From contig JAFPAQ010000128.1 of NCBI GenBank assembly GCA_017424235.1, positions 1-43,347 of the forward strand: DNA of 43,347 nt. The letters are read 5' to 3'. Positions within the stretch are counted from its first letter, which is position 1. Every line of letters starts with the position of its first letter. The position numbers and the translations under genes are program-made. The notes below the pieces were generated by a model. The model did no database searches. It was not told the origin of the DNA and saw only the letters and a program-made list of their open reading frames with translations. The DNA is from Lachnospiraceae bacterium (GTDB lineage: Bacteria > Bacillota > Clostridia > Lachnospirales > Lachnospiraceae). Positions 27,324 through 34,746 of this stretch are shown in pieces.

Positions 27324-27828
27324 AGATAAGAAGAGAAATTTATTGATTATTGATTTTTTTACTTTGATTATCTTGATTTTTTTGGATCAGTTGACAAAGT
27401 ATTTTGCAGTTACAAATCTTAAAGATAAAGATTCGTATATTTTGGCAGACGGTATTTTTGAATTGCATTATTTAGAAAACAGAGGAGCTGCATTTGGCAT
27501 GCTTCAGGATCAGAAAGTATTTTTTGTATTAGTTGCAAGTATTATTCTGGCAGCGATTGTGTATATATTATTTAGAATGCCATATCACAAAAAATATATA
27601 AAATTGCATGCTTGTCTGGTTTTGATAGCAAGCGGAGCAATTGGAAATTTAATTGATAGAATCCGATTAAATTATGTAGTTGATTTCTTCTATTTTAGTC
27701 TTATTAATTTTCCAATATTTAATGTTGCAGATATATATGTTACAGTGGCTTCTGTTTTATTAGTAATATTATTGCTTTTTGTATATAAAGAAGAAGACTT
27801 AGAATTTTTATCAATAAGATCAAAATAA
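27316..27828 (+). CDS. lspA: Lipoprotein signal peptidase II
   Basis: LspA is an aspartyl membrane protease that cleaves prolipoproteins before the lipidated cysteine; the lipoprotein carboxypeptidase in this window would be a substrate. The 170-residue protein has four hydrophobic helices and the family motifs DQLTKYF near 28, LENRGAAFGML near 58, and GNLIDRIRLNYVVDFF (first catalytic Asp). FNVADIYVT carries the second catalytic Asp. The ATG at 27316 has GAGGA upstream, inside aroB; the longer open frame from 27286 is not needed. Confidence 0.95.
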   Translation: MHRDKKRNLLIIDFFTLIILIFLDQLTKYFAVTNLKDKDSYILADGIFELHYLENRGAAFGMLQDQKVFFVLVASIILAAIVYILFRMPYHKKYIKLHACLVLIASGAIGNLIDRIRLNYVVDFFYFSLINFPIFNVADIYVTVASVLLVILLLFVYKEEDLEFLSIRSK

Positions 27829-27874
27829 ATGTTTTGAGATTTGTAATGGTTAACTAAAATGAGGTATTTTGCCG

Positions 27875-28786
27875 GTGAATGAAATATTATTTGATGTAAC
27901 GCCACAAATGGATGAGGAACGAATAGATAAGTGTATTAGCAATTATCTTGAGGATTTATCTCGAAGCTATATTCAAAAAATAATAAAAGAAGGAAATGTT
28001 TTTGTTAATGAAAAGCCTGTGAAGGCTAATTATAAAGTGAAGATAGATGATAGTATTAGATTTATTATTCCTGATTCAGTTGAGCCGGATATTCCTGCGC
28101 AAGATATTCCTTTAGATATTATATACGAAGATAAAGACATTTTGATTGTAAATAAACCTAAAAATATGGTGGTACACCCTGCGCCGGGACATTATGAAGG
28201 TACTCTTGTAAATGCTATTATGTATCATTGTAAAGATGAGCTTTCAGGTATTAATGGGGTAATGAGACCAGGAATAGTTCATAGAATTGATAAAGATACT
28301 ACAGGCTCACTTATAATATGCAAAAATGATGAAGCTCATAATTTTATTGCTGATTTGCTTAAAAAGCATGATATAACACGAAAATATAGAGCTATTGTAC
28401 ATGGCAATATAAGTGAAGAGGAAGGAACTGTAAATGCACCTATAGGAAGGCATCCAACAGATCGCAAAAAAATGGCAATCAATGAGAAAAATGGTAAACG
28501 AGCAATTACTCATTATAGGGTAATTGAGCGTTTAAATAAGTTTACCTATATTGAATGTGAGCTTGAAACAGGAAGAACACATCAAATACGTGTGCACATG
28601 TCTAGTATTGGTCATCCACTTTTGGGTGATGAAGTGTATTATAATGGTAAATGTCCATATAAACTTGAAGGTCAGACATTGCATGCCATGACAATCGGCT
28701 TTGTTCATCCATCAACAAAAGAATATGTTGAATTTGAAGCACCATTGCCCGAATATTTTGAAGAGTTATTGAAGAAATTGAGATAA
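27875..28786 (+). CDS. rluD: RluA-family large-subunit rRNA pseudouridine synthase (RluD-like)
   Basis: This enzyme makes pseudouridines in 23S rRNA. The 303-residue protein has an N-terminal S4 RNA-binding domain (about 12-75, with RSYIQKIIKEGNVFVNEKPV). The catalytic domain contains the family motif HRIDKDTTG (catalytic Asp) near residue 137, with GRTHQIRVHM near 230. The GTG at 27875 is chosen because GAGGT lies nine bases before it; a TTG at 27869 is in frame but too close. The gene follows lspA as in many Firmicutes and ends at a strong terminator. Exact target positions cannot be told from sequence. Confidence 0.92.
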   Translation: MNEILFDVTPQMDEERIDKCISNYLEDLSRSYIQKIIKEGNVFVNEKPVKANYKVKIDDSIRFIIPDSVEPDIPAQDIPLDIIYEDKDILIVNKPKNMVVHPAPGHYEGTLVNAIMYHCKDELSGINGVMRPGIVHRIDKDTTGSLIICKNDEAHNFIADLLKKHDITRKYRAIVHGNISEEEGTVNAPIGRHPTDRKKMAINEKNGKRAITHYRVIERLNKFTYIECELETGRTHQIRVHMSSIGHPLLGDEVYYNGKCPYKLEGQTLHAMTIGFVHPSTKEYVEFEAPLPEYFEELLKKLR

Positions 28787-28829
28787 AAATAGTGTAGGAA
28801 ATCGCATAGCGATATCCTACACTATTTTT
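28785..28829 (+). terminator. Very strong intrinsic terminator after rluD
   Basis: Perfect 15-base arms (28785-28799 and 28815-28829, aaaaatagtgtagga/tcctacactattttt) enclose a second small stem (atcgc/gcgat). It begins at the rluD stop codon, with U-rich 3' and A-rich 5' flanks. Confidence 0.9.
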
Positions 28830-28850
28830 ATTCAAACTATTTAATAATAC

Positions 28851-28879
28851 TTGTACAAAATATAATATTTTTATATAAT
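28851..28879 (+). promoter_or_regulatory. Candidate sigma-A promoter of the cytidylate-kinase-like gene
   Basis: TTGTAC (28851-28856) and TATAAT (28874-28879) are exactly 17 bases apart, 62 bases before the ATG and directly after the rluD terminator. Confidence 0.6.
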
Positions 28880-28940
28880 AATAATATAATTTATGTTAGT
28901 ATATTAAAATATTATGAATATAATGGAAGGTGGTTTTTTT

Positions 28941-29573
28941 ATGAATACAATTATTACTATTGGTCGTCAGTTTGGTTCCGCAGGACGTGAGATTGGAGAA
29001 AAGCTGGCTGCACATTATGGAATAAAATGTTATGATAAGGAGCTTTTGACAAGAGCTGCCAAAGAAAGCGGTTTTTGTGAGGAAATGTTAATAAATCATG
29101 ATGAGCGTCCTACAAATTCATTTCTTTACAATTTGGTAATGGATACATATAGTTTTGGTTTTAATTCATCATCATTTGTTGATATGCCAATTAGTCATAA
29201 GGTATTTATGGCTCAGTTTGATACTATTAAAAAAATTGCAGATGAAGGAGCCTGTGTTATTGTTGGACGTTGTGCTGATTATGCACTTCAGGATTATAAG
29301 AATGTTATTCGTTTATTTATTCATGGTAATGAAGATACAAAGATTAAAAGAATAATGGAAAAATATAGTCTTTCATCAGATAAAGCTCGTGAAATGATTA
29401 TTAAACGTGATAAGCAGCGTCAAAGCTATTACAATTATTATACAACAAAAAAATGGGGAAATGTTAACAGTTATGATTTGTCAATTAACAGTAGTGTGTT
29501 AGGAATTGATGGAACAGTTAAATTGATTATTCAGTATATAGAAGATTTTGAAACAAGAAATAATATAAAATAA
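28941..29573 (+). CDS. Cytidylate kinase-like family protein
   Basis: This 210-residue P-loop kinase-like protein has an N-terminal ITIGRQFGSAGREIGEKLA motif, the pattern of the cytidylate kinase-like family (a GR-x-[FY]-G-S-x-G-R-E-I-G loop). It continues with CYDKELL near 33, VIVGRCADYAL near 102, and an RQSYYNYYT lid-like segment near 165. The ATG at 28941 has GGAAGG ten bases upstream; an in-frame ATG at 28914 lacks a site. The family is widespread in Clostridia, but its substrate is not established, and a canonical cmk would normally be elsewhere in the genome. It sits alone between promoter and terminator. Confidence 0.85.
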   Translation: MNTIITIGRQFGSAGREIGEKLAAHYGIKCYDKELLTRAAKESGFCEEMLINHDERPTNSFLYNLVMDTYSFGFNSSSFVDMPISHKVFMAQFDTIKKIADEGACVIVGRCADYALQDYKNVIRLFIHGNEDTKIKRIMEKYSLSSDKAREMIIKRDKQRQSYYNYYTTKKWGNVNSYDLSINSSVLGIDGTVKLIIQYIEDFETRNNIK

Positions 29574-29579
29574 CTGTTA

Positions 29580-29607
29580 AAAGGCAAGGCAATAAACCTT
29601 GTCTTTT
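29580..29607 (+). terminator. Intrinsic terminator after the cytidylate-kinase-like gene
   Basis: Arms aaaggcaagg (29580-29589) and ccttgtcttt (29597-29606) have one G-U pair and a 7-base loop, followed by a T-rich tail. Confidence 0.8.
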
Positions 29608-29616
29608 AATTTTTAT

Positions 29617-29660
29617 CATACAACTCTGCGTTAAACAAGGGTTTTGCGAATAGTTGTATG
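29617..29660. other. Imperfect 44-nt hairpin between convergent genes
   Basis: The outer arms catacaact (29617-29625) and agttgtatg (29652-29660) pair perfectly. Pairing continues inward with three mismatches to an aagg loop, so about 17 of 20 positions pair. It lies between the two terminators of convergent genes and has no T-tract, so it is not an obvious terminator itself. Confidence 0.55.
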
Positions 29661-29675
29661 TAACACTATTTCATT

Positions 29676-29712
29676 AAAAAACACATCAAAATAATTAATT
29701 GATGTGTTTTTT
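29676..29712 (-). terminator. Bidirectional terminator, serves the AI-2E permease gene
   Basis: Perfect 14-base arms (aaaaaacacatcaa at 29676-29689 and ttgatgtgtttttt at 29699-29712) flank a 9-base loop. A- and T-tracts on both sides allow function from either strand; it ends the minus-strand gene that stops at 29730. Confidence 0.85.
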
Positions 29713-29729
29713 AGTATAATATTATTTTT

Positions 29730-31103
29730 TTATTTATTTGAATCATCTTTTATAGTTGATTCATGTTCAAGATTCTCTTTTTCTACTGAGTTTTTCTGCT
29801 GGTTAAATTTCTTTTTACTTTTTACAATTATTGACGTAATGTGATTAAATGGTTTATAGGCATTTTCTTCAAATTCTACAAGTTCTTTGGTTTCAGTATC
29901 AATATACAATAACCGTAGATATTTCTTAGTCTCATTTGGAAGCTCATTTTCTATAAGTTTTGTCTCTACTAATGACTTAAAAAATGCAAAAACAACTGCA
30001 AATAATGGAACACCTAATAACATACCCATTATTCCCCATAATCCACCAAACAAGGTAATTGCAAAAATAACCCAGAAACTTGATAACCCTGTTGAATTAC
30101 CTAAAATTTTTGGCCCAATTATATTTCCGTCTAATTGCTGTAATACAATAACAAAAGCTAAGAAATATAATGCCTGTAAAGGATTAATTAACAATATTAA
30201 TATTAATGAAGGTATTGCTCCTAAAAATGGTCCAAAGAATGGTACAATGTTTGTAACTCCAATTATTACACTTATTAACACATTAAATGGGGTTCCAATT
30301 ATAGAAGTTCCTATATAGCAAATTATTCCAATAATTATTGAATCTACTATCTTACCAACAAAAAAGCCTCCAAAAGTTTTATTTGCAAATCTTAAATTAT
30401 TAATAAATCTATTTGAAGTATCAACAGAAAAAAAAGCGTAAACAATCTTTTTGGCTTGCGCTGCAAATAACTCTTTACTCGAAATAATGTATATAGAGAT
30501 TATAAAACCAATGAGTAAATTTAAAATCGCTTTAACTATAGAAGAAAGAGTTATTGATACAGTCAATAGGAAATTTAATATATTATCCATTCTTGGCAAT
30601 ATTTCTTTATTAAATATTTCTTCTATATCCACAGAATAATTATTTATTACCATATTGATTTGCGATGTAATTGATGGATAATCATCAAGCACTTTTGTAA
30701 TAAATAAAGTAAGAGAATCGACATAAGTTGGAAACTGATCAATAATCGTAGTTATACTACTACTTATTTGAGGAATAACAAATGAGAAGAATCCATACAC
30801 TGTCCCAATAACAATACCTATAGTTATTAATATTGATATTAATCTAATATTCTTTTTCTTTGGATGAATATTGATTGTAAAAAAAATAGGAGCTAACAAC
30901 TTTTTTTCAATTGAATTTACGAGAGGTATAAGCAGGTAGGCTGTAACCAATCCATAAATTATAGGCATTAAAATAACTAAAATTTTACCTACTACTGCTG
31001 TAACTACTTCTAAATTGAATATAACATAATAACTCAAAAGAGATAATAAAATTACAATAAATGCAGTGATTCCCATTTTAATGTATCTTTTATTTTTTTT
31101 CAT
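29730..31103 (-). CDS. AI-2E family transporter (PF01594-type membrane protein)
   Basis: This polytopic membrane protein of about 457 residues has two N-terminal helices, a long extracytoplasmic helical stretch (about 120-190), and a C-terminal bundle. The bundle holds the family motif INPLQALYFLAFVIVLQQLDGNIIGPKILG near 330 and GLWGIMGMLLGVPLFAV near 370. A hydrophilic tail of about 60 residues follows. Members export varied small molecules; autoinducer-2 transport is shown for few, so the substrate is open. The ATG at 31103 is preferred over TTG 31109, which is very close to the GAAAGG element. It is the only gene of its unit. Confidence 0.88.
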   Translation of the reverse strand: MKKNKRYIKMGITAFIVILLSLLSYYVIFNLEVVTAVVGKILVILMPIIYGLVTAYLLIPLVNSIEKKLLAPIFFTINIHPKKKNIRLISILITIGIVIGTVYGFFSFVIPQISSSITTIIDQFPTYVDSLTLFITKVLDDYPSITSQINMVINNYSVDIEEIFNKEILPRMDNILNFLLTVSITLSSIVKAILNLLIGFIISIYIISSKELFAAQAKKIVYAFFSVDTSNRFINNLRFANKTFGGFFVGKIVDSIIIGIICYIGTSIIGTPFNVLISVIIGVTNIVPFFGPFLGAIPSLILILLINPLQALYFLAFVIVLQQLDGNIIGPKILGNSTGLSSFWVIFAITLFGGLWGIMGMLLGVPLFAVVFAFFKSLVETKLIENELPNETKKYLRLLYIDTETKELVEFEENAYKPFNHITSIIVKSKKKFNQQKNSVEKENLEHESTIKDDSNK

Positions 31104-31169
31104 ATACAATCAAGCCTTTCTTTATTCTGTATTTAAACAGACAATATATTGTACAACTATTGTTCTTAC

Positions 31170-31198
31170 ATTTTAACATATATAAAATATTTCAACAA
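31170..31198 (-). promoter_or_regulatory. Candidate promoter of the AI-2E family gene
   Basis: On the minus strand TTGTTG (31193-31198) and TAAAAT (31170-31175) are 17 bases apart. The leader that follows contains a perfect 12-bp palindrome. Confidence 0.45.
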
Positions 31199-31275
31199 TA
31201 TTATAATTAAAATTATACTTTTTTAATATTTTGTGATAAAATAATTATGTGAATATATTTAGGAGTTAATACATA

Positions 31276-32346
31276 ATGGATACAAAACAGATCAGTGACG
31301 ATTCTTACCATGACAAAATAAATATGAAAAATATCATTCATTTACGTGAGTTACTTAATAGTATGCCCCCTTTTTGCGCACAATATTTTAGAGGTATGCA
31401 GGAATATATTTCAACACGAACCAGAATCGCATACGCCTATGATATAAGAGTATTTTTTGAATATTTGCATGATAATAATCCAATATATGGTAAACAGCCA
31501 ATAACGGAATACACAATTGATATATTAAATCAGATTACTAAATTGGATATAGAAGAATATTTAGAATACTGTACTCTTTATGAGAAAAACGGAAAAGCTT
31601 TGATGAATGATGAAAAAGGTAAAAAAAGAAAATTGTCATCATTAAGAAGTTTTTATAACTATTTCTATAGAAGTGAGTTGATTGATAACAATCCCGCTGT
31701 GCTCGTACCAATTCCTAAACTTCATAGTAAAGAAATAGTCAGACTGGATCCTGATGAGGTAGCTATTCTTTTAGATACAGTTGAAAGTGGGGAAAGACTG
31801 ACTAAAAAGCAATTATATTATCATGAAAAAACTAAAACAAGAGATGTTGCACTTCTTACTCTCCTTCTTGGAACAGGTATTAGAGTGTCAGAATGTGTTG
31901 GAATTGATTTAAATGACATTGATTTTCGTAATAATGGAATAAAAATCAGACGTAAGGGTGGAAATGAATCAGTTATATATTTTGGCAGTGAAGTTGAAAC
32001 AGCATTACTGGATTATTTAGAATTGCGTCATATGATTATTCCATGCTCTGGTAGTGAAAACGCTCTCTTCTTATCAATGCAGAAAAAAAGAATATCTGTA
32101 CGAGCGGTTGAAAACTTAGTAAAGAAATATGCATCTCTGATTACTAACATTAAAAATATAACACCACACAAATTACGTAGTACATATGGTACTGCTCTAT
32201 ATAGAGAGACAGGTGACATATATCTTGTTGCAGATGTATTAGGCCATACAGATGTAAATACTACTCGAAAGCATTATGCAGCTATTGAAGAATATAGACG
32301 TCGTAAAGCGGCTAATAAGATCTCACTTCGCGAGAATATTGAATAA
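31276..32346 (+). CDS. Tyrosine recombinase (XerC/XerD-like)
   Basis: This 356-residue site-specific recombinase has a complete catalytic set: Arg203 (GTGIRVSE), Lys227 (RRKGG), His298 and Arg301 (TPHKLRS), His324 (LGHTDV) and nucleophile Tyr334 (KHYA). The N-terminal SAM-like DNA-binding domain covers about residues 33-140. It is longer than typical XerC/D (about 300) because of an N-terminal extension and an insertion around 168-187. There is no excisionase, no att-like repeat pair, and no phage or conjugation gene nearby. A chromosomal Xer-type role, such as dimer resolution, is therefore more likely than integration of an element. AGGAG precedes the ATG. Confidence 0.9.
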   Translation: MDTKQISDDSYHDKINMKNIIHLRELLNSMPPFCAQYFRGMQEYISTRTRIAYAYDIRVFFEYLHDNNPIYGKQPITEYTIDILNQITKLDIEEYLEYCTLYEKNGKALMNDEKGKKRKLSSLRSFYNYFYRSELIDNNPAVLVPIPKLHSKEIVRLDPDEVAILLDTVESGERLTKKQLYYHEKTKTRDVALLTLLLGTGIRVSECVGIDLNDIDFRNNGIKIRRKGGNESVIYFGSEVETALLDYLELRHMIIPCSGSENALFLSMQKKRISVRAVENLVKKYASLITNIKNITPHKLRSTYGTALYRETGDIYLVADVLGHTDVNTTRKHYAAIEEYRRRKAANKISLRENIE

Positions 32347-32366
32347 ATATAGGGGTTTATATTATA

Positions 32367-32771
32367 TTACAAATCTTCATTAATTGATGGTGAACTCTCT
32401 GTTGAATAATATGGTATGATAATATATGTTCCTGAAATAATATTATCTGACTTTAAAGAATTCATATTTTTTATTTCTCTTAAATATGAATTGATATTTT
32501 TGTAATGGTTATAGTCCATGTTTTTTGTAGCAATTGACCATAAAGTATCACCTTTTTCGATTTGAACACTCTTAAAATATTTTGTTGAAGTCGCAGATTC
32601 ATTAACTGTGTCAATTTTTGAAGCAAAAACTTTAATGGACAACATAAATATAAGAATTATTGTAAAAGCGATTGTTAATCTAATTTTGAGCTGATTTTTT
32701 CTTATATATTTGATTTTTATTAAAGATTTTTTTGATGAATAAGGTATTGCTGTTTTTGATTTTGATTTCAT
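32367..32771 (-). CDS. LysM membrane protein, probable SOS cell-division inhibitor (YneA-like)
   Basis: This 134-residue protein has a basic N-terminus, one membrane helix (about residues 31-50) and an extracellular LysM domain (about 68-118, with VQIEKGDTLWSIATK and SGTYIIIPYY). A short acidic tail follows. Divergent transcription from lexA, a consensus promoter and an SOS box at its transcription start match YneA of Bacillus. YneA is an SOS-induced LysM protein that delays septation. Sequence likeness outside LysM is not assessable here, so the role rests mainly on architecture and context. An AAGGAGA site precedes the ATG. Confidence 0.8.
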   Translation of the reverse strand: MKSKSKTAIPYSSKKSLIKIKYIRKNQLKIRLTIAFTIILIFMLSIKVFASKIDTVNESATSTKYFKSVQIEKGDTLWSIATKNMDYNHYKNINSYLREIKNMNSLKSDNIISGTYIIIPYYSTESSPSINEDL

Positions 32772-32795
32772 TTCGTTTTCTCCTTATTTTAAAAT

Positions 32796-32809
32796 AGAAC
32801 AAACTTTTC
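32796..32809. promoter_or_regulatory. Weak candidate SOS box in the yneA-like leader
   Basis: AGAACAAACTTTTC compared with CGAACRNRYGTTYC gives 12 of 14 positions, but the second half-site (TTTT for GTTC) is poor. It would lie downstream of the yneA-like transcription start. Confidence 0.35.
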
Positions 32810-32821
32810 GAACGTACATAC

Positions 32822-32835
32822 CGAACAGTTGTTTT
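32822..32835. promoter_or_regulatory. SOS (LexA) box at the yneA-like start site
   Basis: CGAACAGTTGTTTT matches 12 of 14 positions of the Gram-positive LexA consensus CGAACRNRYGTTYC, with core GAAC-N4-GTTT. It lies one base from the -10 of the minus-strand promoter, so bound LexA would cover the transcription start. Confidence 0.75.
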
Positions 32836-32836
32836 T

Positions 32837-32865
32837 ATTATAGTAAACATCCGTTTGTTTGTCAA
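32837..32865 (-). promoter_or_regulatory. Perfect-consensus promoter of the yneA-like gene
   Basis: On the minus strand TTGACA (32860-32865) and TATAAT (32837-32842) are 17 bases apart, both hexamers perfect. Such a strong promoter abutting an SOS box is typical of a gene that is tightly off until DNA damage. Confidence 0.85.
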
Positions 32866-32897
32866 CTAGTTTATTTAAAAAATTCGAACTAATTTTT

Positions 32898-32911
32898 GGA
32901 ATATACGTTTG
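32898..32911. promoter_or_regulatory. SOS (LexA) box at the lexA promoter
   Basis: GGAATATACGTTTG matches 12 of 14 positions of the palindromic consensus GRAACRYRYGTTCG and overlaps the -35 hexamer of the lexA promoter (starting 32909). This would allow LexA autorepression. Confidence 0.65.
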
Positions 32912-32937
32912 CATAAATTTGAATAATGTGTTATGAT
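32909..32937 (+). promoter_or_regulatory. lexA promoter
   Basis: TTGCAT (32909-32914) and TATGAT (32932-32937) are 17 bases apart, overlapping an SOS box. The resulting leader is about 115 bases long. Confidence 0.65.
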
Positions 32938-33059
32938 ATAATTGGTTTTATAAAATGTATTATTTATTTCAATTAATTGTAGGATGTGTATATTTGGTAT
33001 AAAGCATAATTGTTTTTATAGAATCGTATTCTTACATATTTTTAAGGAGGCTATATATA

Positions 33060-33677
33060 ATGGCATATGGAAAAATTACTGCAAAACAAAAAGAAATATT
33101 AGAATTTATTAAGGCACGTATTTTAGATAAGGGTTATCCACCTGCTGTTCGTGAAATATGTGAAGCTGTAAATTTGAAGTCAACCTCTTCTGTACACTCT
33201 CATCTTGAGACTTTGGAAAAGAATGGATATATCAGGAGAGACCCGACTAAGCCAAGAGCTATTGAGATTATGGATGATAGTTTTCAATTAGTAAGACATG
33301 AAATGGCCAGCATTCCTATTATCGGAACTGTAGCTGCCGGAATACCAATACTTGCAGAACAAAATATTGAAGGATATTTTCCTATTCCAACTGATATGGT
33401 ACCAAGTGGTGAATCTTTTATATTAAATGTAAAAGGTGATAGTATGATAAATGCAGGTATTTTTAATGGTGACCGCATTTTTGTAAATGTATGTAATACT
33501 GCAGAAAATGGAGATACAGTTGTTGCGTTAGTGGACGACTCTGCTACTGTTAAGACATATTATAAAGAGAATGGACATTTTAGATTGCAGCCTGAGAATG
33601 ATACTATGGATCCTATAATATTAGATGATGTAGAAATTTTGGGAAAAGTTTACGGTGTGTTTAGACTGTATAATTAA
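33060..33677 (+). CDS. lexA: SOS repressor LexA
   Basis: LexA is the transcriptional repressor of the SOS regulon; RecA filaments trigger its self-cleavage. The 205-residue protein has an N-terminal winged helix (about 1-70, with YPPAVREICEAVNLKSTSSVHSHL). The cleavage site is Ala93-Gly94 (TVAAGIP), and the S24 protease domain has Ser128 (KGDSMI) and Lys165 (SATVKTY), so autoproteolysis should be intact. AAGGAGG lies nine bases before the ATG. Its own promoter carries an SOS box, and a YneA-like gene is divergent. Confidence 0.97.
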   Translation: MAYGKITAKQKEILEFIKARILDKGYPPAVREICEAVNLKSTSSVHSHLETLEKNGYIRRDPTKPRAIEIMDDSFQLVRHEMASIPIIGTVAAGIPILAEQNIEGYFPIPTDMVPSGESFILNVKGDSMINAGIFNGDRIFVNVCNTAENGDTVVALVDDSATVKTYYKENGHFRLQPENDTMDPIILDDVEILGKVYGVFRLYN

Positions 33678-33679
33678 TC

Positions 33680-33704
33680 AGAGCGGCTCAAAGCCGCTCT
33701 TTTT
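33680..33704 (+). terminator. Intrinsic terminator of lexA
   Basis: Perfect 9-bp GC-rich arms agagcggct (33680-33688) and agccgctct (33692-33700) flank a 3-base loop, followed by a T-run. It begins right after the stop codon, and its T-run is part of the next palindrome. Confidence 0.9.
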
Positions 33705-33737
33705 GCTTTATAGGAAAATTTCCTATAAAGCAAAAAG
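33699..33737. repeat. Perfect 39-base palindrome between lexA and rsfS
   Basis: Arms ctttttgctttataggaaa (33699-33717) and tttcctataaagcaaaaag (33719-33737) are perfect 19-base inverted repeats around a single A. It overlaps the T-tract of the lexA terminator and lies between convergent genes. It may act as a second terminator for either strand, or be a small mobile palindrome. Confidence 0.8.
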
Positions 33738-33794
33738 ACTCCGTGAGAATGCTTGTGACATGTAGTGTGAATTGATTAATAAAAACGTGAACTC

Positions 33795-34148
33795 TTATTT
33801 AAAATCTGATAAGGCAATTGATTGTCCGTCGCGCCAAATTCTTTCTAAGTCATAAAAACCACGACTTTCCTTATCAAATATATGGATAAGAATATCATTG
33901 TAATCAAGAAGAATCCAATTTGCATTATTGTAACCTTCTATATTTTGCGGATGTATTCCTGCTATGCCAAGTTTTTCAGTTACATTATCTGAAAGTGCCT
34001 GAACCTGACTTTTATTTGTACCATTTGTGATAATAAAATAATCAGCAATAGATGATATTTCACTTATATCAATAATTTGTATGTTTTCAGCTTTCTTATC
34101 CTCAAGAGCATCAATTATTATTTTTACATTTGATTTTGTATCATTCAT
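33795..34148 (-). CDS. rsfS: Ribosome silencing factor RsfS
   Basis: RsfS binds L14 of the large subunit and blocks subunit joining under poor nutrition or during maturation. The 117-residue protein has the Iojap/YbeB pattern: ALEDKKAENIQIIDISE, SSIADYFIITNGTNKSQVQAL, and WILLDYNDILIHIFDKESRGFYDLERIW. Its start overlaps the end of yqeK by 8 bases. It is the last gene of the minus-strand run toward lexA. Confidence 0.96.
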   Translation of the reverse strand: MNDTKSNVKIIIDALEDKKAENIQIIDISEISSIADYFIITNGTNKSQVQALSDNVTEKLGIAGIHPQNIEGYNNANWILLDYNDILIHIFDKESRGFYDLERIWRDGQSIALSDFK

Positions 34149-34746
34149 AAATTTGTTTCTCCTGTTTTGAAATGTTTAGACAATAACTATCATAGGTTTT
34201 TTGAGTCATTGTATCAATAGGATTTCCTTTTTTATTTAAATAATTTAATGTATTTAATAAAATTATCTGCATAGCCTTATCTATATCTTCAAAAGCAAGC
34301 TTACGAATTTCATCAAGTTCTTGTATTGGTCTTCTTGAAGGCTCAATATAATCTGCAATATATATTATTTTTTCTAAAAGAGACATATCGGGATGTCCGG
34401 TTGTATGCCATTTTATTGCATTCAATATATCTTCATCATTTATATCAAATTTGCTCTGTGCAATAAAGGCACCTACTTTTCCATGTAATAAATATGGCTG
34501 TTCAGCTTCAAATGAAGTATATTTAATATTATTTTTGTTGCACAATTTTATTTTCTTATTATTATCCATACACTTTGCACAGTCGTGTAATAAGCCAGCT
34601 ATTTCAGCTTTTTTAATAAATTGTGAGTTAGTAGTATCCGGATTATATTTCATGGCAAGTGATGTTGCTGTATATGCGACGCCGATTGTATGCAGATATC
34701 TCTCTTTTGTGAGATGCTTTTTTAAGTATTTATATATTTTTTTCAT
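34141..34746 (-). CDS. yqeK: YqeK family HD-domain diadenosine tetraphosphatase
   Basis: YqeK proteins are HD-domain hydrolases that split Ap4A symmetrically into ADP. The 201-residue protein shows an RYLHTIGVAYTA segment near 17 (first His), AGLLHDCAK near 50 (HD pair), HGKVGAF near 86, and IKWHTTGH near 110. LEKIIYIADYIEPSR near 123 holds the last Asp. It overlaps nadD upstream by 17 bases and rsfS downstream by 8 bases, so the three are translationally coupled. Confidence 0.94.
   Translation of the reverse strand: MKKIYKYLKKHLTKERYLHTIGVAYTATSLAMKYNPDTTNSQFIKKAEIAGLLHDCAKCMDNNKKIKLCNKNNIKYTSFEAEQPYLLHGKVGAFIAQSKFDINDEDILNAIKWHTTGHPDMSLLEKIIYIADYIEPSRRPIQELDEIRKLAFEDIDKAMQIILLNTLNYLNKKGNPIDTMTQKTYDSYCLNISKQEKQIYE

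Noticed and set aside
31276-32346. Integrase of an integrative element
   Set aside because: Catalytic residues are complete, but no element genes, att-like repeats, tRNA target or change in composition are nearby; a housekeeping Xer-like role fits better.
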